Shown here piece after piece: positions 36,444-45,512 of a stretch of DNA of 64,000 nucleotides. The position numbers and the translations under genes were made by a program. Source of the DNA: Chryseobacterium bernardetii (GTDB taxonomy: Bacteria > Bacteroidota > Bacteroidia > Flavobacteriales > Weeksellaceae). Location of the stretch: assembly GCF_003815975.1 (NCBI RefSeq), contig NZ_CP033932.1, positions 4,383,501-4,447,500 on the forward strand. The letters run 5' to 3'. The number at the start of each line of letters is the position of its first letter. The stretch's first letter is position 1. Under the pieces are notes generated by a model. That model was not told the DNA's origin. It did no database searches and saw only the letters and a program-made list of their open reading frames with translations.

Positions 36444-36896
36444 TTAATCCCAGTCACCATGATGCCCATGGTTATGTTTGTTTTGTTTTTTGTAATATTT
36501 ATCTCTTTCTTTATAATATTTTTCCTGCTCTTTACGGTATTTTTTATAATCGTTTTTCCTTCCGTAAACAATAACAGGGTTTTCTCCTCTGTAATATTTC
36601 TTTTTAAAAATAATATACTTTTCTCTGCCAAGGATTCTTTCCAGCTCTGAATATCTGTCTCCTCTCCATCTTCCAGGTTCTACAACGTATACTCTGTTCC
36701 ATGAATTATAATCACGATATCTATCATTTAATGCATAAATCTGATTAGCCTGTGTAGTAGAAAGTAACAAATCTGCAACTACTGTCTGCCAGTTAATATC
36801 TGAAATACTTCTTCTGTAATCATTATAATAATCCGATTGGGCGTAGCTTAGGCTGAATGTACCCATCAAAAATATGGTTAGCAATAACTTTTTCAT
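36444..36896 (-). CDS. Exported basic protein with Tyr/Lys-rich and His-rich tail (hypothetical)
   Basis: 150 residues with a clear signal peptide (ends LSYAQ). The middle has a helical pattern reminiscent of Spy/CpxP-type periplasmic proteins (VVADLLLSTTQANQIYALND). The C-terminus is low-complexity: repeated K-Y-Y-K-E/R blocks then HNHGHHGDWD, a possible metal-binding tail. Common type in flavobacteria; function not known. Confidence 0.65.
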   Translation of the reverse strand: MKKLLLTIFLMGTFSLSYAQSDYYNDYRRSISDINWQTVVADLLLSTTQANQIYALNDRYRDYNSWNRVYVVEPGRWRGDRYSELERILGREKYIIFKKKYYRGENPVIVYGRKNDYKKYRKEQEKYYKERDKYYKKQNKHNHGHHGDWD

Positions 36897-37196
36897 TTCA
36901 TTCCTCTTTTAAATTAAACATCAAGACATAGTCAATTAAAGTGCCAAATTATTGTTCGTAATTCACAATATTTGTTAACAAAAAATGTAAATAATTGATT
37001 ATCTTATAAATAATTTGTCAATTTCAATACAATTTATGATCTTTAATTGTAAGTGAACGGTGATTTTATTGTTCTGAGTATTATTAAACAGAGATATGTA
37101 TGGAAGATTTAAGGTTCATAGTTTAAAGTTTATACTTACTTATGATTAGGAGTTTAGATTTCCCTTAAACCACTGATAAAATGGAAAGTTTTAAAT
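36897..37196. other. Gene-free AT-rich stretch
   Basis: No ORF or structured element supported. The repeat copy C follows. Confidence 0.4.
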
Positions 37197-37260
37197 TTTA
37201 GCAAAGCCCGATGGAATTGATTTCTTTGTAATCGCAGACTAAAACTCATTTCTATTGATA
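37197..37260. repeat. REP-like element, degenerate copy C
   Basis: TTTTAGCAAAGCCCGATGGA ... GACTAAAACTCATTTCTATTGA follows copies A and B position by position, but the GCGGGC/GCCCGC palindrome has been lost. Confidence 0.5.
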
Positions 37261-37426
37261 TTGACATGAATAATAGCTGTACATCTTTTATCTTTTATCT
37301 TCTTATAAAATTCGTTAAGATTCCCAAAAACTATTATTCCATATTAAATAATTTTGTAATTTTAAAGAAGGGAACGCTTTCAGCAGTTCTCAATATTATT
37401 ATTTTATCAACCAAATCTCAGTAATT

Positions 37427-37714
37427 ATGGAAAATATAAAATTTATGGTATCTCCATATCAGGATGAACTGCAATTGTTTATTGATGAGAAAAAAGCGGG
37501 TTATATGTCCATAGAGGTTGACGGAAGACTTCTTATTGTATATTATACGAAGCTTGATGAAGAACGCGAGGGTAAAGGCTATGCCAAATTACTGCTGGAT
37601 GAGCTGGTTCGTTATGCAGAAGAAAAAGATTTGCTTGTAGACCCGGAATGTGATTTTGTACGTCAGCAGTTTGAAAATCATCCAAGAAGATACAAAGACA
37701 TCTGGCATGCTTAA
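37427..37714 (+). CDS. Small GNAT-type N-acetyltransferase (YjdJ-like)
   Basis: 95 residues, a minimal GNAT fold. The CoA-binding segment is EREGKGYAKLLLDELVRYAE and the end is DPECDFVRQQFENHPRRYKD, typical of the YjdJ-like COG2388 branch. The substrate is unknown. Its stop abuts the stop of the convergent MBL gene (37714/37715). Confidence 0.85.
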   Translation: MENIKFMVSPYQDELQLFIDEKKAGYMSIEVDGRLLIVYYTKLDEEREGKGYAKLLLDELVRYAEEKDLLVDPECDFVRQQFENHPRRYKDIWHA

Positions 37715-38812
37715 TCAGTCTTCCCACCAGGTTGTAAACTGTTGATCACTTTGATTCAGATCTACCACTTCTCCGATTTTCGGAGTAAGGATATCTAATT
37801 CTTTTTCTTTACCTAAACTGGTTATTTTTTGTAAAGGCTCATTCCATGGATGCAATGCAAGGGCAAATTTAGCAGCGTGTACCGGAATAATGTGTCTGGC
37901 ATTGATGTCTATAGCCGCCTGAATAGTATCTTCAGGTAAGGTATGAATATATCGCCACGCTTCACCATATTGTCCGTTTTCAAGAATTGCATAATCAAAA
38001 GGGCCATGTTTCTCTCCAATCATTTTAAAATGGGCATCATAGCCACTGTCACCACCTATAAAGATTTTCTTTGTAGGAGTTTCCAGCACATAGGAAGTCC
38101 AAAGTGTATCGTTCTGTTTCACCCTTCTGCCAGAAAAATGCCTGGCTGGTGTAAAGACTAACCTGATGTTATTTTTTAATATAACTTCTGTTCCCCATTC
38201 TTCTTCAATGAGTTGTTCTTCTGTATATCCCCAACGTTCCAGATGCGCTCCTACTCCTAATGGAGCAACAGCCATTCCTGTCCGTTCTTTAATTGATTTA
38301 ACTGTAGGATAATCCAGATGGTCAAAATGATCGTGGGTAATAACCAGATAATCAAGGCTGGGAATATCCTGAGGAGTAAAGATATCAGATCCTTTAAAAG
38401 CTTTATTAAAATATCTGAAAGGAGAACCATATAAACTCAATACAGGATCTATTAAAAATGAAATGCCATCTGTCTGTAAATAATATGAGGAATGCCCTAA
38501 CCAGATGAAAACATCTGTATTTTTATCTAAGCTTTTCAGATCTGTATGGATAGAAGGAATTTCTTTTAAGGGCTTCAGCAGCGGATGTTTTTTTCCTAAA
38601 ATGAAATCATAGGTAACCTTTGTCATTTTATATCCTTCAGCCAGAGATGGTGTAGGGCTGATATTCTGAAACTGTTTATTCCTGTAAAGTTTCGACTGTC
38701 TTATACGGTCTAATCGCTTTCCTTTGGGAACAGCTCCAAATGCGGGACTATTAATGACTATAAAATAGATTGCTGCCAATATAATCACAACTGCAAGGAT
38801 CCAATACATCAT
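37715..38812 (-). CDS. MBL-fold metallohydrolase, membrane-anchored (UlaG/NAPE-PLD-like)
   Basis: About 365 residues. A single N-terminal transmembrane helix (MMYWILAVVIILAAIYFIVI) precedes a lactamase-fold domain with motif THDHFDHLDYPT and later ligand histidines (VFTPARHFSGR, GGDSGYDAHF, PVHAAKFALALHPW). The start at 38812 is chosen because the longer frame (to 38878) adds a basic aromatic leader. NAPE-PLD/UlaG-type hydrolases act on phosphodiesters or lactones; the substrate here is not known. Confidence 0.82.
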   Translation of the reverse strand: MMYWILAVVIILAAIYFIVINSPAFGAVPKGKRLDRIRQSKLYRNKQFQNISPTPSLAEGYKMTKVTYDFILGKKHPLLKPLKEIPSIHTDLKSLDKNTDVFIWLGHSSYYLQTDGISFLIDPVLSLYGSPFRYFNKAFKGSDIFTPQDIPSLDYLVITHDHFDHLDYPTVKSIKERTGMAVAPLGVGAHLERWGYTEEQLIEEEWGTEVILKNNIRLVFTPARHFSGRRVKQNDTLWTSYVLETPTKKIFIGGDSGYDAHFKMIGEKHGPFDYAILENGQYGEAWRYIHTLPEDTIQAAIDINARHIIPVHAAKFALALHPWNEPLQKITSLGKEKELDILTPKIGEVVDLNQSDQQFTTWWED

Positions 38813-38985
38813 CTGTAAATATAAATACCAAAGGTACCAACTTTTCGTCTTACATAAAAATAAGAAGCGTCTGAGCACGTTTTTTAACTAAATTTATCAT
38901 GGTTTTCAAAAAAATTATTATTAATTTAAGTGATGGTTAATTATAAACTATCTATTTTAGCGGCTTAAAAAAACTCAAAGATCTA

Positions 38986-40521
38986 TTGAAAAATTACTCG
39001 GTAATATTTATTCTGGCCATGCTTTCCTCATGTTCATCTATCAGGAGGCATAATGAACAGCGGGCTTCATGTATTCCCCCGGAGCAGCTTAAGGAAGATG
39101 TTGATTTTGCCTATTCTAAACTTCAGCAGATGCATCCACAGCTATATTGGTATATTCCCAAGAAGGAATTGGAACTAAAGTTTGACAGCCTTAAGCAAAC
39201 CATTAATGAACCGCTTACCCCGCTCCAGTTTTATTTTAAGCTTCAGCCTGTTATTGCCGGAATCCGGGAAGGGCATCTGTCTTTAAGAATCCCTAGAAAA
39301 AAATTCACAAAAAAGGAAATTAAAACTTTAGAACATAAAAAAGGACTGTTCAGCAGGTTTGAATACTATATTTCCGGTGATCAGATGTATATTACGGAAA
39401 ACAGGGACTCTATTGAACATATCCAGCCAGGAACCGAAATTCTGTCTATAAATCATATTCCCGTTTCAGAATATATCAAAAAATACAGAAACCTTATCAG
39501 CAGTGACGGATACAATACAACCTTCCAACCCTATTTTTTAAAGGATCTGTTCTTTAATTATTATACAGCGGAAAACGGACTTGCAGACAGGGCAATCCTT
39601 GAAACCCTTTATAAAGGTGAGAAACATACTTATACTTTAAGCCGGGAATCAAAATCCGACTCTGATCTTGAAAAAGATAAGGAAATGAATAAACGCACCC
39701 AGGAAAGAAAACTTAATGACTATGTTGCGGCCAGTAATTCTTACAACCGGAGCTTCAAATTCCTAGATAAAGACAGCACTGTTGCCTATATCAAGGTGAA
39801 AAGCTTTTCAAGGGAATATTCAGATGAGTTTTATAAAAAGACATTTGCAAAGATTAAAAAAGCAAAGTCAGATTACCTCATCATAGATGTCCGTAATAAT
39901 TACGGAGGTTCTCTTTATGAGATCAACAATCTGTATTCTTATCTTACGAATAAACCCTTTACCCTGATAAAACCCTCTCAGGTAACCTCAAGGGATATCC
40001 CGCTAAGAACTAATTATTTCAGGAAAAGTAATCCGCTGGACTATGCTATTAAGAGTATTTCTTACCCAAGTTATTTTTTTGCCCAGGCTTTCAGTACTTA
40101 TAAAAAAGATGGAAAGGTTTTCTATAAGATGAAAGCTGACAAACCTACGAAGCCCAATAAAGAAGCTTTTCACGGTAAAGTTTTTGTCCTTATCAATGGT
40201 GGAAGCTTTTCTGCCTCATCTATTATTACAGCAAAGCTTAAAAATGATAAAAGAGCCACTCTTGTAGGTGAAGAAACGGGAGGAGCCAATGACGGAACAG
40301 TAGCCGGCTTCTATTCATACCAAAAACTTCCGAATTCTGAAATAAGATTTCCTATCGGGCTGCTTCTGGTACAACCGAATATTGATTTCTCCGATACTAA
40401 AAAAGGAGTTACTCCTGATATAGAGATCAAAGAAAATTTACAGGATATCATTGATAAAAAGGATCCGCAGCTGGATTGGATCAGAAATGAAATTGGAAAA
40501 GAAAAAGCGGCTAAGCATTAA
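38986..40521 (+). CDS. S41-family (C-terminal processing) peptidase lipoprotein, TTG start
   Basis: 511 residues beginning at TTG 38986. The lipobox is AMLSSC (Cys16), so it is a lipoprotein. A divergent PDZ-like region (about 120-170, ISGDQMYITENRDSIEHIQPG) precedes the S41 core, where the nucleophile serine is in LINGGSFSASS and Gly-rich EETGGANDGTVAG follows. The S-K dyad is likely but I mark only the Ser. Cleaves peptides at the cell surface; substrate unknown. Confidence 0.82.
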   Translation: MKNYSVIFILAMLSSCSSIRRHNEQRASCIPPEQLKEDVDFAYSKLQQMHPQLYWYIPKKELELKFDSLKQTINEPLTPLQFYFKLQPVIAGIREGHLSLRIPRKKFTKKEIKTLEHKKGLFSRFEYYISGDQMYITENRDSIEHIQPGTEILSINHIPVSEYIKKYRNLISSDGYNTTFQPYFLKDLFFNYYTAENGLADRAILETLYKGEKHTYTLSRESKSDSDLEKDKEMNKRTQERKLNDYVAASNSYNRSFKFLDKDSTVAYIKVKSFSREYSDEFYKKTFAKIKKAKSDYLIIDVRNNYGGSLYEINNLYSYLTNKPFTLIKPSQVTSRDIPLRTNYFRKSNPLDYAIKSISYPSYFFAQAFSTYKKDGKVFYKMKADKPTKPNKEAFHGKVFVLINGGSFSASSIITAKLKNDKRATLVGEETGGANDGTVAGFYSYQKLPNSEIRFPIGLLLVQPNIDFSDTKKGVTPDIEIKENLQDIIDKKDPQLDWIRNEIGKEKAAKH

Positions 40522-40599
40522 TTTTGAGGAAGAAAAAGTTGAAAACCATTTCTTTTATTTACAATACCCTTATTTCAATCACTTTATACATATCAATAG

Positions 40600-40628
40600 G
40601 TTTCGGCGGGCTTTCAGCCCGCCGAAAC
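40600..40628. repeat. Perfect 13-bp hairpin (GTTTCGGCGGGCT)
   Basis: GTTTCGGCGGGCT / AGCCCGCCGAAAC with loop TTC. No T-run on either side; located between convergent S41 and gapN-like genes. Could act as a terminator for both or be a dispersed palindrome. Confidence 0.6.
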
Positions 40629-40679
40629 TGTTTAAAATAGAAATTTTTATTCTGTATTAAGTACTGTAAGGGATCAGGA

Positions 40680-42308
40680 CTAAAAAATATAGTCTGTACT
40701 TAAAAAGTTTGAATCATGTTCCCTTACAATGGTATTCAGCAATTCTTTATTAGAGTCTGTAAGCTTTGCAGCTACCAGTGATCTGATTGAGAATGAGCGC
40801 AAGGCATCAAAAACGGAAAGTGTACCTTCTGCACTGTCTTTTCTTCCGGTAAAAGGGAATACATCCGGCCCACGCTGTGCCTGGCAGTTGATATTGACAC
40901 GGCTTACCAGATTCACAAAAGGATCAATTAATTGTGCAACTTCCTGTGGATCTTCACTGAAAATACTTACCTGCATACCGTGGGAAGCGTTAACCTGATA
41001 TTCAATAGGTTCTTCAATATCATCAAACGGAACTACCGGAATTACCGGACCGAACTGTTCTTCATGATACAGTTTCATATCATTGTTTACAGGGTAAACC
41101 ACTGCTGGGAAGACAAAGGATTCTTCTGTATAGCCGCCGTCCTTATTTAAAATTGCGGCTCCTTTCTGCAGAGCATCTTCAATACATTCTCTAAGATAAG
41201 GCGGCTTATTCACTTCCGGAAGCGGGGTTACTTTCACCTCTTTTTCCCATGGCAGGCCTGCTTTTAGTGCAGAAACAGCTTCGCTAAGCTTCTCTGTGAA
41301 TTCAAGGGCTACCTCTTTCTGAACAAATATCAGCTTCAGGGCTGTACAACGCTGTCCGTTGAAAGAAAGGGCTCCTAAAATACATTCACTAACCGCCACA
41401 TCAAGATTGGCATTTTTAGTAACAATAGCTGCATTTTTAGCATCCAGGCTTAAAATAGCCCTTAGACGGTTTACTTTTGGGTGCAGCTTTTTCAGTCCAT
41501 TCGCTACTTTACTTGACCCGATAAAAGCAAGGACATTCACTTTTCCGCTTTCCATGATGGGGGTGATAATTTCGGAGCCTTTGCCATATAAAGTGTTTAC
41601 CGTTCCTTTCGGGAAGGCTTCTTTAAAGGCATCCAGTAAAGGATAATGTGCTAATACCCCGTGTTTTGGCAATTTAAACAAGATGGTATTTCCCATAATT
41701 AATGCAGGGATGAGTGTAGTAAAGATCTCATTCAAAGGGTAATTGAAAGGCCCCATGCTTAAAACCACTCCCAAAGGCGCTCTTCTGATCTGTGCAATGG
41801 TTCCTTCTGCCTGTTGGAAGCGGGAAGATTCCCTGTCCAGATCTTTTAAGGCATCAATGGTTTGGTTGATGTAATCTACAGTACGGTCAAATTCCTTGGT
41901 AGAATCTGCCAGTGTTTTCCCAATTTCCCACATCAGCAGTTTAATAATCAGATCACGCTGCCGGATCATCAGATACACAAATTTCTGCATACATTTGATT
42001 CTGCCTTCCACAGACATGGTAGGCCATTCACCAAGACCGTTATCATAAGCTTTTACGCAGGCTTCAAGAACTTCCATGGCTTCTTCAGGGCCAATGTTCG
42101 GGACACTGCCCAACAATTTTCTTTCCAAACCGTTTTCTGTAGGGATACAGACAGGGGAATAAATATTCTGTGTTTCTCCTTTCCATTCTACCAGCTCGCC
42201 ATTCAGAAGATAAACTTTCTGATGAATCTCGGGTACTTTATATTCTTCGGGAATTTCGTTTTCGTATTTAAAAATATTTTGAAATGATGCATTGTTTGCT
42301 GAACTCAT
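40680..42308 (-). CDS. GapN-like NADP-dependent glyceraldehyde-3-phosphate/aldehyde dehydrogenase
   Basis: 542 residues of the ALDH superfamily. The catalytic Cys is C311 in FNGQRCTALK (GapN-type motif). The general-base Glu normally in the ELGGK motif, 34 residues before the Cys, is absent: the sequence reads SLDAKN with Ser277 at that position. Other features (GPFNYPLNE, FKLPKHG, GPDVFPFTGRKDS) fit the GapN branch. I recall some related bacterial sequences with SLDAKN, so this may define a subfamily. Activity as NADP-GAPDH is inference. Confidence 0.75.
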   Translation of the reverse strand: MSSANNASFQNIFKYENEIPEEYKVPEIHQKVYLLNGELVEWKGETQNIYSPVCIPTENGLERKLLGSVPNIGPEEAMEVLEACVKAYDNGLGEWPTMSVEGRIKCMQKFVYLMIRQRDLIIKLLMWEIGKTLADSTKEFDRTVDYINQTIDALKDLDRESSRFQQAEGTIAQIRRAPLGVVLSMGPFNYPLNEIFTTLIPALIMGNTILFKLPKHGVLAHYPLLDAFKEAFPKGTVNTLYGKGSEIITPIMESGKVNVLAFIGSSKVANGLKKLHPKVNRLRAILSLDAKNAAIVTKNANLDVAVSECILGALSFNGQRCTALKLIFVQKEVALEFTEKLSEAVSALKAGLPWEKEVKVTPLPEVNKPPYLRECIEDALQKGAAILNKDGGYTEESFVFPAVVYPVNNDMKLYHEEQFGPVIPVVPFDDIEEPIEYQVNASHGMQVSIFSEDPQEVAQLIDPFVNLVSRVNINCQAQRGPDVFPFTGRKDSAEGTLSVFDALRSFSIRSLVAAKLTDSNKELLNTIVREHDSNFLSTDYIF

Positions 42309-42478
42309 ATTTTTAGTATTTAATAATTTGAATCTGAAGTTTTGAAGAATAAAGGTAGACGTAAAAATTGATTCTAAGAATAAGTATTCAATAGATTTGC
42401 TCTATTAAAGCGCTATTTGAATGAAAATTAACTCACCCAACTGAAAAAAACAATAATTTTGTTAAAAATAAATTTTCA

Positions 42479-43051
42479 ATGTTATCAAAAATAGTTTTCA
42501 GTACGGTATTCTTTTTCTCAGCAATGGGTTTTGCCCAAAAATCTAAACCCATTAATACTGTTTTATTGAAAGGAACGCCTGTACGTACTTATTCCAAATT
42601 ACCGGATGTAAACAAACCGGCTCCTAAATTTACCCTTACGGATGTTAATATGAACGATCAGAGCCTGGATGCATATAAAGGCAGATATGTGATTCTGAAT
42701 ATCTTCCCAAGTGTAGATACGGGCGTTTGCTCTGCATCTGTTCACCATTTCAATGAAGAAGCAGGAAACCTTCCCAATACGGTAGTTCTTTGTATTTCTA
42801 AGGATTTACCTTTTGCTCAAAAGAGATTCTGCGGGGCTGAGGGAATCAACAATGTTGTAATGCTTTCGGATTTCCGCTCAGATTTCGGGTGGAATTATGG
42901 GGTGGAAATGATAGAATCTCCCATGAAAGGGCTTCTCAGCAGAGCTGTTGTGGTAATTGATCCTTCCGGAACTATTATCTATGAAGAACAGGTACCGGAT
43001 ATATCCCAGGAACCCAACTATGCAGCGGCAATTCAGGCTGTGAAACAATAA
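42479..43051 (+). CDS. tpx: Exported thiol peroxidase (Tpx paralog)
   Basis: 190 residues; N-terminal signal peptide (ends MGFAQ) followed by a full Tpx domain. Peroxidatic Cys in FPSVDTGVCSASVHHF (P-x3-T-x2-C kept; Gly replaces the usual Pro before the Cys position) and resolving Cys in KRFCGAEG. The cytosolic paralog is at 26130. Periplasmic location would need a periplasmic thiol donor. The terminator after it is shared with the converging gene. Confidence 0.88.
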   Translation: MLSKIVFSTVFFFSAMGFAQKSKPINTVLLKGTPVRTYSKLPDVNKPAPKFTLTDVNMNDQSLDAYKGRYVILNIFPSVDTGVCSASVHHFNEEAGNLPNTVVLCISKDLPFAQKRFCGAEGINNVVMLSDFRSDFGWNYGVEMIESPMKGLLSRAVVVIDPSGTIIYEEQVPDISQEPNYAAAIQAVKQ

Positions 43052-43054
43052 ATT

Positions 43055-43090
43055 AAAAACTCCGACAACCTTTCTGTTATCGGAGTTTTT
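43055..43090. terminator. Bidirectional terminator
   Basis: 11-bp perfect stem AAAAACTCCGA / TCGGAGTTTTT between the converging tpx paralog and the plug-like gene; T-tract on both sides. Confidence 0.85.
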
Positions 43091-43098
43091 TATTATTC

Positions 43099-43677
43099 TT
43101 ATCTGAGTTCCCTTTTTTTAGTCGTAACTATAATTGCACCATTTTTAGCTTCTTCACCATATTTTTCTACTGCTTCTTTTGCTGTAAAACTATTGACTGT
43201 CGCAATACTCTCCGGTTTTATCACCCGTAATTCTTCTATAGAAATCTTTTTACCATCCAATACAACCAACGGCCTGTTTTGCGGTGTTAAGGCGGGAGCT
43301 CCAATTCTTAAGGTTGAATTCCTGTTGAAAGGATCTGCGGATAAGACATTCATCTTAACTCCGGGTACTTTTTCTGAAACTTTTGTCTTTTCCAATTTTG
43401 TTTCCTGTGCATTCACGGTAGCTGTAAAACTTCCAAATGCCAACAGCCCCAACGCCAGTTTACTTACTAATGAAAAATTCAGATCCACGTTTAACTGATC
43501 TTCCCGAAATCTTCCGCAAATATCTTTATCAGAATCAAAAGTATTAATCAGCTCTTCATCTGAAAAATTTGAAAAATCATGAACTGTTTTGGAGCAAACG
43601 GAGCAGAATTTTCCTTTTTCAGAAGCAGCCATGCTATCCCAATTTTCATGACAAGGTCTGGGTATGGTAATTTTCAT
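43099..43677 (-). CDS. Zinc-ribbon-like plus TonB-plug-like protein (hypothetical)
   Basis: 192 residues in two parts. N-terminal 1-55 contain a CHENWDSM start, then CSVC and a single later C (KFCSVCSKTVHDF...DICGRF), resembling a small metal ribbon. A hydrophobic segment (about 68-90, VSKLALGLLAFGSFTATVNA) then precedes a periplasmic part whose last 80 residues look like a TonB-receptor plug: LVVLDGKKISIEELRVIKPE, then YGEEAKNGAIIVTTKK. There is no barrel. It may be an inner-membrane partner in TonB-like energy coupling (inference). Common in Chryseobacterium-type genomes, function not known. Confidence 0.65.
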   Translation of the reverse strand: MKITIPRPCHENWDSMAASEKGKFCSVCSKTVHDFSNFSDEELINTFDSDKDICGRFREDQLNVDLNFSLVSKLALGLLAFGSFTATVNAQETKLEKTKVSEKVPGVKMNVLSADPFNRNSTLRIGAPALTPQNRPLVVLDGKKISIEELRVIKPESIATVNSFTAKEAVEKYGEEAKNGAIIVTTKKRELR

Positions 43678-43809
43678 AACAGGTCTTTTTATTATAAAGA
43701 TGCTTAGGTTATGAAAAAGGTTGGAAAGCTATATAATGTTTGTAAACAAATCTGTATTAATAACGGAATGAAGATTTAAATTGAAGATTGCAAAGGCTTC
43801 TAACGAAAT

Positions 43810-44571
43810 CTAAATCTCAACCACCATTTCCCCATCCTTCAACACCATATACTCCTGTCCAATTTCCGAAGAAATTCTTTCCAAATCATTCTCATCAAAC
43901 AATTGCGGGATATAACATTTCTCATGAGTAAACAATCCGTAATGTATAGGAACCAGCTTTTTAGCATGTAAAAGATGAGCTGCTGCAAAAGCTTCCTTCA
44001 GATTGAGAGAAGCAGGAACAGGGCTGTATTCCAATCCGATAATTTCAAAATTGACTACCACACCATTTACCGGTAAAAATGCATAATCTATGTTGGGATT
44101 TTCCTTACCGAGCTTCCAGAACTGGTTATGCCAGATGGTATCTCCACCATGAAAGATCTTGGTGGCTGCATCTTCTACAATCCAGGAAGACTGTATTTCT
44201 CCCACTCCATCCATCGCAAATACGGGTTTGAAGGTAATATTATTTTCCGTAAAGATTTCATTAAGATCAAGAACAATGATCTCCACATTATCCAAAATTT
44301 TTCTTACTACAGCTTCAAGACCTTTGTATACGATCAGTTTTCCGCCTTTTTTTAAACATTTTCGGATAACTCCTTTATCAAAATGATCGAGATGCATATG
44401 CGTAAACAGAATGTAATCTGCTTGTACATGATCTGAAAATTCTATAAGATTTTCCACCGCATCACCTAAAACGGGCTTATAGAACGAATAATCTTCTACA
44501 GCGTCTATTAAGATGGTTTTGTTATTTGAAATGAGTTTTACTCCTGCCCAGTTTAGTTTTTGTATTTCCAT
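43810..44571 (-). CDS. MBL-fold metallohydrolase
   Basis: 253 residues, cytoplasmic. Motif FTHMHLDHFDKG (H-x-H-x-D-H), then FHGGDTIWHN and a late PIHYGLF. The closest branch is the UlaG/beta-lactamase-like hydrolases (COG2220). The start at 44571 (MEIQKLNWAG) gives a normal N-terminus; the longer frame to 44616 is less likely. Confidence 0.8.
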   Translation of the reverse strand: MEIQKLNWAGVKLISNNKTILIDAVEDYSFYKPVLGDAVENLIEFSDHVQADYILFTHMHLDHFDKGVIRKCLKKGGKLIVYKGLEAVVRKILDNVEIIVLDLNEIFTENNITFKPVFAMDGVGEIQSSWIVEDAATKIFHGGDTIWHNQFWKLGKENPNIDYAFLPVNGVVVNFEIIGLEYSPVPASLNLKEAFAAAHLLHAKKLVPIHYGLFTHEKCYIPQLFDENDLERISSEIGQEYMVLKDGEMVVEI

Positions 44572-44703
44572 AATTTCTTTTTTCACAAAGTAAGAGACTT
44601 CCGAAGGGCTAGTCAATAAACAAAAGTTAATTAATTCAGGCAGTGAATATGGAAGATAGTTATCGTTTTATAGCTTCTATTTCTTTTCTTTGAAGTGAGG
44701 ACT

Positions 44704-44870
44704 TTTTTTAAACGCAAAGTTTTTATTTATTATGCTGCAGAGTCTAAGAGTGCAAAGAAGACGGCTAAGCCGTTGACTAAGTTAATGGTAAGTGTACGCT
44801 TCATCAAATCAATTGAAAATCGATTCACATTTTGCTTATTTTAAATTGAAACTTTGCATTTATAAAAAAC
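44704..44870. repeat. Degenerate intergenic repeat (CGCAAAG / TAAGCCGTTGACTAAG type)
   Basis: Stretch with ACGCAAAGTTTTTATTTATT, GTGCAAAGAAGACGGCTAAGCC, GTGTACGCTTCATCAAATC. Similar wording to 10715-10800 and the pair at 62541/62757. No gene in 44580-44951. Confidence 0.4.
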
Positions 44871-44951
44871 AGGATTAACTCTCATTAAAAGTATGAGCTC
44901 ATTTATTATTCTGTTGATAACTTACAGCTCCCATCTTCAAACTTACAGCCT

Positions 44952-45494
44952 TTAAGTAATCCTCTTTCTGATTCTGCTCAAAGAGATAGGAGTAATTCCA
45001 ATATAGGAAGCCAGGTATTTTAAAGGAATATTCTGGATATAATGAGATTTGTTGGCTAACAAATATTCATAAAGATCCTGAGGTGTATTTTTGAGTAAAA
45101 GCATTTCCCGCTTCATGGCAGCGTGTAGCTTTCTGCTCAGGTAGTAGTTTTGTACAAAGCGGCATTCAGGATTTACAGTGAACATTTCCTTTACTTCGGC
45201 TAAAGTAATTTCCCAGGCAAGACCATTGCTGATGGATTCATAAATTCCTTCGGAGCCGTTATTTCCTACGGTAAAAATATCACCGGGGAAATAAAACTCT
45301 GCACAAACTTCGGTATCAATGTCTGATGAGCCGCTGATATAATATTTACGGACAAGCCCATCTTCAAGAAGATAGGCTTTATTGTCCGAGAATATGTTTT
45401 TCTTTGAAAACTCAACCTCAGCAAATCTTTCCCAAACAGGATCATTATCCTCTACATTGAGGTGTGAAAACAGTTTTTTATTAATATTTGCCAA
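44952..45494 (-). CDS. Crp/Fnr-family transcriptional regulator (TTG start)
   Basis: 180 residues; start TTG at 45494 (no in-frame ATG upstream). A cNMP-binding-like barrel and a winged-helix end (LKYLASYIGITPISLSRIRK). It begins 18 bp after hutU on the same strand, so it is likely co-transcribed with it. Whether it responds to histidine breakdown is unknown. Confidence 0.82.
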   Translation of the reverse strand: MANINKKLFSHLNVEDNDPVWERFAEVEFSKKNIFSDNKAYLLEDGLVRKYYISGSSDIDTEVCAEFYFPGDIFTVGNNGSEGIYESISNGLAWEITLAEVKEMFTVNPECRFVQNYYLSRKLHAAMKREMLLLKNTPQDLYEYLLANKSHYIQNIPLKYLASYIGITPISLSRIRKRIT

Positions 45495-45512
45495 TGCTGA
45501 ATTGTTTATAGT

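Noticed and set aside
40600..40628. Fourth member of the REP-like family
   Set aside because: Although GC-rich and palindromic, its flanks do not follow copies A-C, so it is listed as a separate hairpin.
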